Assembly: GCA_019916065.1 (NCBI GenBank)
Contig: CM034241.1
Location: 10,887,223 to 10,951,222, forward strand
Source of the DNA: Vitellaria paradoxa
Taxonomy: Eukaryota > Streptophyta > Magnoliopsida > Ericales > Sapotaceae
Direction: 5' to 3'
Length of the DNA: 64,000 nt
A model generated the notes under the pieces. The model was not told where the DNA came from, searched no databases, and saw nothing but the letters and a program-made list of their open reading frames with translations. Below are positions 48,692 to 58,756 of the stretch, piece by piece. Both the position numbers and the translations under genes were made by a program. Positions within the stretch are counted from its first letter, which is position 1. The number at the start of each line of letters is the position of its first letter.

Positions 48692-49440
48692 AACTTTCCA
48701 AAATTCTAAACAGATAAAAAAATTTTAAATATTAGAGTCCATATAATTTTTTAAATTTTTGAAATTTTTAAATATTTAAAAAAATTTATCTGTTTAAAAA
48801 TTTTTAGATAATAGACTAAGAGATCAATGAAGGGTGGATTTTTAAAATTTCTAAACAGCAACATCCACCTCATTAAAATCCCGCACAATTTATCGTTCAA
48901 GTAGGAACTGTTGATTTTCAAATAAAAAAATAACATCTCACAGTTTTAATGATTTTGAATTAAATGTACTATTAATTCATAGTTATCAATTCAAAATTAA
49001 TGAGCAGTAGTTTGTACGGAGGAAAAAAAAAGTGGTGCAAGTAGAATAAATTAATCTTACTAATATAGGTTGAGTGGCTGGAATAATGATAGCTTTGGGG
49101 TTAAGGGTGGGGGTAGTTGAAATTTTATTGAAATCAGAAGGGGATAATACTTTCCACAGGGAAGAGAGCTTCTGGACGACAGCCAGAGTTAGGAAACTAA
49201 TTAACTAAAAGTAAGAAAAGTTTCTCTCTCGATCTGTCTGTGCATGTACTTCTTTTGTCAATGTGTTTCAGTCGCTTCTTCATTCATTTCTTTTTTTTTT
49301 TTTTTTAACAAAATATGGACATAAAAGATTTCCATTTGTTTTATACTCGTCGTTCTTGTCAAAGGTAGCATGTACGGAATCAGAACAAACAAATTTAGTT
49401 TCAAGCACTCCTCCCCCCGTCTCTCTCTCTCTCTCTCTAA
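48692..49440. other. AT-rich spacer upstream of the orphan OSC exon
   Basis: Non-coding. A T-run lies at 49290-49307 and a CT-run at 49422-49438 precedes the orphan exon. I see no convincing TATA box within the last 150 bp. Confidence 0.4.
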
Positions 49441-49494
49441 CATTTTCTTCCTTTTTTATTGAAAAAATATACGACAATTGGTTTGTTGTGGAGA

Positions 49495-49692
49495 ATGTGG
49501 AAGCTGAGGATCGCTGAAGGGCATGGACCATGGCTGAGCACCACCATCAATCATGTGGGACGGCAGCACTGGGAATTTGATCCTGAGGCTGGAACTCCTG
49601 AGGCGAGAGATGAAGTTGAACGAGTTCGTGAGGAATTCAAGAAGAATCGTTTCCAAGTGAAACAAAGTGCCGATCTCTTAATGCGTATGCAA
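49495..49692 (+). pseudogene. OSC: Orphan first exon of an oxidosqualene cyclase
   Basis: This exon encodes the first 66 residues of an OSC, starting MWKLRIAEGHGPWL and ending SADLLMRMQ, followed by a GT donor. It differs from exon 1 of copy B (58757-58954) at six of 198 bases and three residues (Ile/Asn, His/Tyr, Ala/Glu). Similarity covers about 45 bp of leader and about 120 bp of intron, then is lost. No exon 2 follows before copy B. The ATG is preferred over an in-frame one at 49459 because OSCs start MW(K/R)L. It is either the stump of a lost gene copy or a distal alternative first exon splicing to copy B exon 2 at 61535, across a gypsy element. Confidence 0.75.
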
Positions 49693-50345
49693 GTAATAAA
49701 TCTATCTTCATTTCATTATATATATATTTCCATACATACATACATAAATATATGTATATATGTATCGTGGGTTAATCGCCCTACCATTTTTCATACACTG
49801 CAATTCAGTTTTATTTCACCTCTTTATGTCAATTACCATTAAAAAATATATATAACGAAAATGTCACGTGTATATGCATAAATTTGACAGGTGATATTTT
49901 TTATCAATAAATTCAATAAAATTAAATAAAATAAAATTTAATTAAAATATAAAGGATGAATTCCCATGGTTCAAAATACAAGGACTAAAATGCAATTTAG
50001 CTCCATTTATTTTAAGCAAAATGTTTATTGAAATGCACTTTTATTTAAATCTTTTAAAAAGTGCAGATAAAAGTGTTTTTCCAAACAATATTTTACTAAA
50101 GGTAATTTACCTAGTTTCGATGTAGTGTTTTGAATAATTGGCTATCATTCGAACCTCACTAAAATACATGCATCCAGGCTTGAGCAATAATTTGTGTTTT
50201 TTTTTTTTTTTTTTTAAAGGTTAATTTGTCCTTTAATTAAAGGACTATCTAAAGTTTTGAAATAGTTTAGGTGAATTTAGGTTTCATTTTAGGGTGGAAT
50301 TTAGAGGTTTAGGCTTCATTTTAGGGTGGAAATTAGTGAGAACTT

Positions 50346-50603
50346 TTTTTTTTTGTGACCCGGAACCCGGCCGGTTTATTACAGCCCTCAACGAACCGTG
50401 TAGCCAACCGGTAAACCGGGAGCCGACGAACACCCCACAAGTCCGCCAAACTGCTTAAGTCACACGCTTGCACGTATGGTGAGTGGCTCTTGGAATAACT
50501 CAAGAAGACTGGATTTCACCAGTGGAGACTCGAACCCTTGCGGGTTGTTGCCTCGGCCCTCCACAATCAGAGGGTCATCCGCTGAGTTAGGTCCAAAGGT
50601 TAG
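50346..50603 (-). mobile_element. tRNA-derived SINE
   Basis: Read on the minus strand, it has a Pol III A box TAACTCAGCGG (50579-50589) and a B box GGGTTCGAGTCTC (50525-50537), then a GC-rich body and a terminal A-run (T-run on + at 50344-50354). Near-identical 13-bp flanks TTAGTGAGAACTT (50333-50345) and TTAGAGAGAACTT (50604-50616) look like target-site duplications of L1-type retroposition. GC-rich in an AT-rich surrounding. Confidence 0.8.
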
Positions 50604-50759
50604 TTAGAGAGAACTTAGCCTCAATCCTTTGGTTTCTTCAATTTTCCTTTAAAATGTTGTAATTGAAGCCATGGAAGAATACAACTATTGAGATAGGTAT
50701 TAGATCTTTCCTACTTTGAAGAAGCAATTAAATGGTAAAATTATGCTTAATTTCCTTAT

Positions 50760-51092
50760 CTACTTGGATGAGTGTTTAGTATTGTGGCGTGTCTTGCTAT
50801 GTTGTGAAATCCTCGGATTTTCCAATTTGTTTGGGTGATTTAGCTTCTCTTCACTGTCACTTGGTGAAAGAATGCTATGTTGTTGGTTCTTTGGCATCAA
50901 TTGAAGTGCATTGGCAGCTCGTTGATGTTGGTCTTGGTTGGTTCCTAGGTGCATTAGCACAATTAATCATGTCTGGAAAGCTGAGCTATTTGTGGCTATT
51001 GGTATGGTGCAGCTTGTGGTTATATGCCAGATTTTGTAATTTAATTTTTTTAATATATTTACTTTTACCTTCCCAAAAAAAAAAAAAAAAAG
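50760..51092 (+). mobile_element. Possible LINE 3' end with poly(A)
   Basis: A less AT-rich stretch with a 103-codon frame from 50789 ends in 'acttttaccttccc' and an A-run at 51076-51092. Plant LINE 3' ends often look like this. No reverse transcriptase is attached and no duplication was found; a processed transcript is the alternative. Confidence 0.3.
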
Positions 51093-53237
51093 TTTTTTGA
51101 TTAATATAGTGCTCGGTTTGATTAGATGTTAACAAACACTCATTAATAAGTATTCGGAACCTCTATTACTTATTAAAACACTTTTTTTTTCTAAACTAAG
51201 GACATTCTTTAATTTAAAAATCTTAATGTTGGCGTAATTGAAGTTTTAAACAATCTATCTTCAATCTTTAATATCATGATTGAATTGGAGATGAATTTTC
51301 TCCATCCATTTAATTGTGAATTGAATACCCACTAGACATTTTATAGAAGGCCTAGCCCAACCTCAATTAATTGAGAACCCCTTTAATTTTTCATGTTTGA
51401 ATCTTATTATTTTTCAATTACTTAAACCACCATTCGAACAATCCGCCCTTCATTAAATTGTTGATTAGGGGTCCGTTTGGCAGTGCATAAATTTTAGAAA
51501 CTCTTGGTAATTTTTTGACAAAAAATGCTAACCAAATGCAATTGTTTATATGTTTAGTAAAAATTTAAAAATTTTAACAATTTTTGAAACTTTTGTTTAT
51601 ATTGTAAAAAGTTAAAGAATTTTTAAGAATTTTTAGTTGTTTAGTAAAAACGTTAGAGAATTTTTCAAGAATTTTTAATAACTTTGAAGGTGCTACCAAA
51701 CTTAAAAAAAAAAAAGTAAAAGTTACTAACAATATCTCAACTTTTTTTTTTTTTTAATTTCTTAATATTATTATTATTGTTGTTATTTTTTTTTTTAAGT
51801 TTCAGACCGCCCCTAGAGTGGTCAACCACATCACAATTGAAGTGGTAGTAGTGCGAGAGCTTATGCCTCTAAGCTTATTTTTTAGGCCCATCGGGTTTTA
51901 CTAGTACTAGAAGGGTAAAAACAAGCGGTAACTAATCATGGTCAAGCAAGTTAAATTGTAGTTCTCAACAACCACAACACTAAGTTTGTTACTGGCTACC
52001 ATCAAATCACATGGTTATGACCAATTCGCCATTTGGAAAAAGCACGGGCCTAAAAGGATAAGGGGAAATGGGGCAAAGCATGACCAAAATTAGAGAAGCG
52101 AGAATGTTCGTCGAGGTCTTCCTTTGTTAATTTCTTGCATGAAACAAAAATAAACTCATCACCTTTCAAATGGAGAGATTAGTTAGCCCGAAAAAATAAT
52201 TTCAACGAGGTGAATATTTGTAATCTATCGCTCTAAAATAATAAAATTATAAAAATTTATTATAATTCTAAGACGATATCATCGCTATAAGATTAATTCT
52301 AATTTCACATTTTGTATACTATTTTACTTTTTTAAATTATTTTGTGCTCAGGAAAAGCTGCTTTTGAAAAGATAAATTAGTGATAAACCCATAATATTTT
52401 TACTTCTTGTAGTTCATTTTGTTTTGCCCAAATAGTATTTTACCGTGGACATGGTGTTAGAACAATGTTAACATCAACATGTTGAATGACATGTTGCTAG
52501 ACAGTTACAGTCCCTATTCATTTGAAGATTAAAGTAAATAAATAAATAAATGAATGAATAGTACATCAAAAAAGTAAAAATAAAAAAGACAGAAAGATTG
52601 AAGAGGAGACAACAAAAATATGCATACTGCGTGATGCATGTATTGAAGCTCTTTTTTTCTCTTCCATGTTTGGTTTAATTTGGAAGTACAGGTGCCACAA
52701 GACTTGGGTACTCGTGGTGTTTGGAGCTTGTAGTTGTCCTTGTGGTGTTTGGTTCACAACTTTAACCCCCCTCCCAAAATTCAACTTTTACTAATTTTTT
52801 TCTTTTTTCTATCAAACATAAAATTAACTTTTAGCAACCTGTTATAACTTTTATCAATTTTTTTTAATCTTTACGAACTTTTATCAACTTTCTTTTAACT
52901 TTTACTAATTTTAACAAATTTTTATTAAAAGATCAATACCCAACTATGTGTGACACGTGTCAATTTTGTGAGCAAAGTTGACAAAATTTTATACACCAAA
53001 TCACCTCACATTCAGGAAACGATCTTCCCATTTTTTGTGTATTTCCTTTCAATTTTTTGAGATATTCGTTACCCAATTATATATCACCCTCATCAAATAA
53101 AAGAAATTCTTTATTATTTTTCCTTGAAAATTCACAGAGATAAAGGATTGACTTCTCTCTTACTTTCCACTAGTACCAGTTCTAAGCAAAACTTGCAATG
53201 CCGCTTAACATATATCTCCCACAAAGGGTTTGATTGG
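51093..53237. other. AT-rich spacer left of the gypsy element
   Basis: No gene is seen. Repeated phrases built on 'aaaatttttaacaattttt' occur near 51500-51690, and a less AT-rich patch lies at about 51800-52110 without a recognisable domain. Confidence 0.4.
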
Positions 53238-53242
53238 GTAAT

Positions 53243-53675
53243 TGTTAGGTGCCCGATTTAGGCGAGCTCTCGCTCGGCCTCTACCTCGTCGAGGAATGAT
53301 GTCCGACGGGAAGAAGCTCTCAAGGAGGGCAAAATTCTGCAGATTGTAGAATAAAATTTGGAGAAAAGTTTTTCATGAATCTTTCATTTCCCTCTCCCCA
53401 TTTTTATACACTGTTTTAGAACTGAAAATAGAACTGAAAATAACTGCCCATTCCCATATTCTGCTGCACTACCTACGAAAGTGGAAATAAACTGAAAATA
53501 GAAACTGAAAGTAACTACCCATTCCCATATTCTGTTGCACTACCTATGAAAGTGGAAATAAACTGAAAATCATGAGAACATGACCAAACAACATGACCCA
53601 ACATAGCAGGAAACAATTAACAGAATTGAAAAAAAAGTCATAACTGCAACATAATGTGCTGAGTGACCCGTAACA
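53243..53675 (-). mobile_element. Gypsy 3' LTR
   Basis: Starts TGTTAGGTGCCCG and ends GACCCGTAACA. Compared with the other LTR it has about a dozen substitutions and an extra 12-bp piece. A block of about 70 bp (containing 'cccattcccatattctg') is duplicated inside the LTR. Confidence 0.93.
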
Positions 53676-53716
53676 TTTTTCCACCCCCCTTGGAAAGGGC
53701 CTTGTCCGCAAGGCCA

Positions 53717-56230
53717 TTAGGAAACTTGATCTAAGTCCGCTTCATCTACGTCCTTTGGCAAAGTTTCCCCCTCCTTACTGCCATCCTTGAGTTGTTTCTT
53801 GATCAACGATACATGCACAACCAGGTGTATCTTGCTCCCTTCGGGTAAGAGCAATTTGTAGGCCACCGGTTCTATGCGCTCAACGATCTTGTAGGGCCCA
53901 TAGTATTTTGCGCTTAACTTGTGCCATCGATTCTGAGATAAGGAATGCTGCCGATAGGGTTGCAATTTGAGATATACCCGACTTCAAAGTGGCGCTCCTT
54001 CCTTCCTTTATCATAGGTGGCCTTCATTCTTTCTTTGGATTTGGAAATGTGCTGTTGTAGTTGGCGTAGGACTTGATCCTTTTGCTGCAGCTCGTGGTCT
54101 ACCTCGGCATCCCTTGCAGAACCAACCTTATAAAATGTCAAGACGGCGGTGGTCGGCTGTAAATCACCTGGAATGGAGTGAACCCAGTGGAAGAGTGCCA
54201 ACTAGTATTGTAGCAAAATTCTGCCCATGGTAGCCATCGGGTCCATTGCTTTGGGTGTTCTCCTGTAAAACAGCGCAAGTACATTTCAAGAGTGCGGTTT
54301 GTTACCTCCGTTTGCCCATCCGTCTGTGTGTGATAGGACGAAGAGAAACGAACCTTGGTCCCCTGTAAACGAAATAGTTCCTTCCAGAATGAACTGGTGA
54401 ATAAGGGGTCACGGTCGCATGCAATTGATTGCGGAACGCCATATAATTTGAGCACATTCTCATAATATGCTTAGGCAGCGTTGATTGCAGTGACTGGAGT
54501 TGCCAGTGTGATAAAGTGTGCCATTTTGGATAATTGATCCACTACCACCATAATTGTTGTTTTACCTTTGGAATTTGGAAGTCCGGTGATGAAATCTATG
54601 GAGACCTCAGTCCATACATCAGTGGGTGTTGGTAATGGTTGGAGAAGTTCGGATGGTGTGCCCTGATCTCTTTTATTTTGTTGGCAAATATCGCATCTTC
54701 TGATGAGTTCCAATACCTGCTTCTTCATTCCCTGCCAATAGAATTGCGACCGTATCCGTTGGAGCGTCTTGTGGAGCCCTTCATGAGTAGCGGAATGGAA
54801 GCCTCGTATGACGTCCATCGTTAACGGAGAAGAGGGAAGCAAGTAAATGCGATCCTTATAGAAAAGTAATCCATCTTTGTATGTGCATGGCCCCAGCAGT
54901 TCCTCTTCTTCAAATAACTTATGAAGCCTTTGCATCTCCACGTGGCTTTTATTTTCGTCTTGAATGGTCTCTAACCATACTGGGATTAATACTGATATTA
55001 CCGCCATTTGTGCTGGTTCGTCCCTTCTGGAAAGAGTGTCTGCTACCGAATTCTCCTTCCCTTGCTTGTATTCTATGGAAAAGTCATATCCCATCAACTT
55101 GCTAAGCCACCTTTGTTGAGCCGTGGTAGTAATTCGTTGATTCCACAAATATTTGAGACTCTTGTGGTCGGTGCGCACCACAAATGTCCTTCCCAGCAGG
55201 TATGGGTGCCATTTCTGAACTGCAAGCACTAGTGCCAACATTTCTTTGTCATAGGTAGACAAGGCCGCATTCTTTCCTTTTAAAGCTTGACTGAAGAAAG
55301 CTATTGGTTTTCTTTCCTGAGTGAGCACTGCACCAATACCCGAATTAGAGGCATCACATTCAATAATAAAGGTTTTAGAGAAGTCAGGCAAAACCAATAC
55401 CGATCCTTGTACCATCACCCGTTTGAGCTCCAAAAATGCACCCTCAGCTTGAGGAGACCACTTGAAGTTATTCTTTTTCAGCATGTCGGTCAATGGTGCT
55501 GCTATCTTCCCGTAATTCTTGATGAATTTTCGATAGTACCCTGTCAACCCCAAAAATCCTCGTAAAGTAGACACCGAAGTGGGTTTGGGCCAGTCTTCTA
55601 TAGCGGCAATTTTGCTAGGCTCCATTCTTACTTCTCCGTCCCCGATTATGTGCCCTAGATACTGTATCTCTGTGGTTCCAAAACAACATTTCTCTTTTTT
55701 GACATAAAGCTGTTGGTCCACTAGAATTTTGAACACTATTTGTAGATGTTGCAAATGTGCTTCCCAAGTGGAGCTATAAACCAGGATATCATCAAAAGAT
55801 ACTAAGATAAACCTCCGCAAGTATGGTCGAAAAATTTCATTCATCAACGCTTGAAAAGTGGAGGGTGCATTAGGGAGTCCAAACGGCATTACCAGGAATT
55901 CATAGTGCCCCTCATGTGTGCGGAATGCTGTCTTTTCCATGTCTGCAAGATGCATTGGTATCTGGTGATACCCAGCTCGTAAATCCAATTTCGAAAAATA
56001 TTTGGCTTCATGCAGTTCATCGAGTAGCTCATCTTTCACCGGTATGGGAAATTTATCTTTGGTAGTAGCCAAATTGAGAGCTTTATAGTCCACACAAAAG
56101 CACCATGACCCATCTTTCTTCTTGACTTGCAGCACTGGTGACGAGTAAGGACTAATACTGGGTCTGATTATCCTGCTCTCTAGCATTTCTTCCACTAATT
56201 TTTCTATCTCTCTTTCTGGTAATATGGGTA
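53717..56230 (-). pseudogene. Gypsy pol: reverse transcriptase, RNase H, integrase
   Basis: The 574-codon frame 56195-54471 holds reverse transcriptase ([14 protein letters not shown] near residue 24, [13 protein letters not shown] near 102, catalytic SFDDILVY at 133-140), RNase H ([20 protein letters not shown]) and the integrase zinc finger (HEGLHKTL...CDICQQNK) and core start ([10 protein letters not shown]). A TAA at 54471-54473 interrupts the integrase core, which continues in frame at 54455-54138 (ACDRDPLF, SYHTQTDGQTE). Two more frameshifts follow before the C-terminal part at 53965-53717 (YYGPYKIVERI, LPEGSKIHLVVHVSLIKK). A one-base deletion near 56208 separates pol from the protease frame. 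Together these lesions prevent a working polyprotein. Confidence 0.9.
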
Positions 56231-57965
56231 TCTATAGGATCTCACGGAAATTGGGCCACTTCCTGGTTTCAAATTGATCTGGTGACTGTGGGCTCGGTCA
56301 GGTGGGAGCCCTTTGGGCTTCTGGAAAACTTGCTGGAACTGCCCAAGAATTTGGGCCAATCTTGGGTGTTGGGTTTCGGTCCACACCTTCAATTCCTTCC
56401 CTTCGTCTGACCCGGTCTCCCTTGATGTTTTCAGAAGCCCCTTTGAGCCCTCAATTTCATTCTCTGCAATCAGCGTCATTAGAATGCCGTGCCCCCCATT
56501 GACTCGTAGCTCCTTTTGCATTTGCCGTCGATCGACCGCCTGGGCTGCCGAAGCTCGCATGCCATTGAGAGTCACCGTTCGCCCCTGCCATTGAAAAGCC
56601 ACTGTCAACCGAGAAAAATCCCAAACTATCGGTCCGAGCATCGTCAACCACTGTGCTCCAAGGACGGCGTCACACCCCTCCATTACGATCACAAAAAAAT
56701 CCACCCGAAATTGGTTCCCCTGGATTTCTATGGGAATGTCAGGAAGGCGTCCCATGCAAGGAAGTTTGTTGCTGTTTGCCACCGTTATGTTCAATCGTGC
56801 CCCTTCCTCTGCTTTCAGCCCCAATCGGTTGACCCACACTTGATTGAGGAAGTTGTGGGAGCTTCCGGTGTCCAGCAGAGCCACAAGCAAGTGTCCATTG
56901 ATCTTGGCAGAAACCCGCATGATTTGCGAAACGGTGGTTCCAGTGATGGCATGGAGAGAAATCTCAACCACTTCCGATTCGGTCTCGGGTTCCTCCTCCT
57001 CCTCAGAATCTCCCTCATCCTGAGGTCGGCAATCACTGAGAAAAAGTCTCTTGCAACGGTGACCTGGGGTGTAAACTTCATCACAATTGTAGCACAAGTT
57101 TTGGTGCCGACAATCCTGAATTTCCACAGCAGTGAGGCATTTAATTGGTGGGTTCGGGGCTTGATGCGTTTGATTTGGTGGTGTTTTGGGTTTCTGGAAA
57201 TTTTGGTTGGAGGATAAAGAGTTGGTGTATTTGGGTTCTGAATTGGGGCTTTTCTTCTGATTTTGATACTTGGTTTCATAGAGACGGCGAGTCCAGCGGC
57301 GTGCGGAAGAGTTTGCAGCTTTGCTGCTTGCACATCAGCCCGGATTGTCTCCCGGAGCCCACTGACAAAACAACTTACCTGTTGTTGCTCGGTCAATGAT
57401 CCAGCCCTCGCTAACAGTCGGTCAAATTGAGCCTGATAGTCTCGAACCGATCCGCTCTGAGTGAGCTTGGTGAGCTTTCCGTAGAAGTCATCCAAGAGTG
57501 TTGGACTGTATCTATCGTTGATCGCTTGCTTGAACTCTTCCCATGAAACCCATGCTCGCGATCTTCTAAAAGATTGGTACAATAGATGAACTCCTCCTTC
57601 CAATGATAAGCGGCTAATGGTACCTTTTCATTTGCAGGGGTTCCGTGGAACGCAAAAAATTGCTCCGCCTGATCGATCCAAGTGATAGGGTCATCGCTGC
57701 CATCATACCGCGGAAAGTCTAGACGGACTACCCGAGGTAAGATTGTTCCTTGTGCTTGCTGGGTATGGGATTGTTGTCGTGATGTCTCGATTCTTGCAGG
57801 TCTTGAGCTCAGCTCCTCCATTTGCGTCTGTAACTGGATGAACATCTCATGCATCTCTTGTTGCATTTGCATCATCTGTTGTTGGGTTGCTTGGAGAGTT
57901 TCCTCCAATGGTTGTTGAGTTGGGTTACGCTGGGCTCCGTTGTCAGATCCCTGCTCTGATACCAT
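56204..57965 (-). pseudogene. Gypsy gag and protease, frameshifted
   Basis: The start at 57965 gives MVSEQGSDNGAQ, overlapping the first base upstream of the primer-binding site. The gag capsid region reads FPRYDGSDDPITWIDQAEQF in the first frame, then after a frameshift near 57597 continues as WVSWEEFKQAINDRYSP and LTEQQQVSCFVSGLRETIRA. A second frameshift near 57270 leads to the zinc knuckle CYNCDEVYTPGHRC (frame 57127-56204), followed by the aspartic protease motif LLDTGSSHNFL and GAQWL. Gag coats the RNA; the protease cuts the polyprotein. Both frameshifts lie within gag, so the protein is not made as one piece. Confidence 0.88.
57953..57964 (-). other. Gypsy primer-binding site
   Basis: TGGTATCAGAGC on the minus strand, complementary to the 3' end of initiator methionine tRNA, lies three bases from the 5' LTR edge. 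Confidence 0.9.
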
Positions 57966-57967
57966 GT

Positions 57968-58387
57968 TGTTAGGTGCCTGATTTAGGCGAGCTCTCGCTC
58001 GGCCTCTACCTCGTCGAGGAATGATGTCCGACGGGAAGAAGCTCTCAAGGAAGGTAATATTCTGCAGATTGTAGAATAAAATTTGGAGAAAAGTTTTTCA
58101 TGAATCTTTCATTTCCCTCTCCCTATTTTTATACACTGTTTTAGAACTGAAAATAACTATCCATTCTCATATTCTGCTGCACTACCTACGAAAGTGAAAT
58201 AAACTGAAAATAGAAACTGAAAGTAACTACCCATTCCCATATTCTGCTGCACTACCTATGAAAGTGGAAATATACTGAAAATCATGAGAACATGACCAAA
58301 CAACATGACCCAACATAATAGGAAACAATTAACAGAATTGAAAAAAAAGTCATAACTGCAACAGAATGTGCTGAGTGACCCGTAACA
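57968..58387 (-). mobile_element. Gypsy 5' LTR
   Basis: 420 bp with TG...CA ends; its transcription would run leftward, away from OSC copy B. Most differences from the other LTR are C/T or G/A changes. Confidence 0.93.
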
Positions 58388-58629
58388 GTAATGAAGAAAG
58401 GTACAACTTTGCTGTATCCACGCACATGTACTGACGAACGTATATACATATCGTCTGTGTATGTCTATGTCTGCGTGCACTACGTGCAACCAAGAGGCTG
58501 AGAATGTGATCTTTGAACATTGTACTCTGCAATAATTCAAGAAAAGAAAAGGGAAAACTATTGAGTGCATAAAACTAGTTATAGCTAAGTAATGTATTCT
58601 CCTTCCCTTACCCTTCTCTTTCTATCATC

Positions 58630-58756
58630 TATATAAAGCAAAGGCTTCTTCCTAACTTTTGCAGTACAAAACTTTCTCTCTCTCTCCCCGTTTCTCTCTC
58701 TAAGAATTTATTTTCTTTACTGAGAAAAATATACGAAAATTGGTTTGTAATAGAGA
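58630..58756 (+). promoter_or_regulatory. Core promoter and leader of OSC copy B
   Basis: TATATAAA at 58630-58637 lies 119 bp before the ATG. A start of transcription near 58660-58670 would give a leader of about 90 bp with two CT-rich runs, typical of plant genes. The gypsy 5' LTR ends 242 bp upstream of this TATA box. Confidence 0.6.

Larger units (their letters stand above)
53243..58387 (-). mobile_element. Ty3/gypsy LTR retrotransposon, complete structure, decayed genes
   Basis: LTRs 53243-53675 and 57968-58387 (TG...CA) are flanked by GTAAT on both sides (53238-53242 and 58388-58392). Read on the minus strand: 5' LTR, primer-binding site TGGTATCAGAGC (57964-57953), gag, protease, reverse transcriptase, RNase H, integrase, polypurine tract AGGGGGGTGGAAAAA, 3' LTR. 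The 5.1-kb length, short LTRs and integrase before the LTR suggest a chromovirus such as the Reina group (inference). It inserted about 370 bp upstream of the OSC copy B start codon, pointing away from that gene. Confidence 0.93.

Noticed and set aside
49459..49494. Earlier in-frame ATG of the orphan OSC exon
   Set aside because: OSCs start MW(K/R)L, and copy B has no upstream ATG in the matching position.
56516..57217. 233-codon + strand frame
   Set aside because: Shadow of the gypsy gag/protease region on the opposite strand.
53243..58387. Endogenous pararetrovirus
   Set aside because: LTRs, primer-binding site, integrase and 5-bp duplications identify a Ty3/gypsy retrotransposon.
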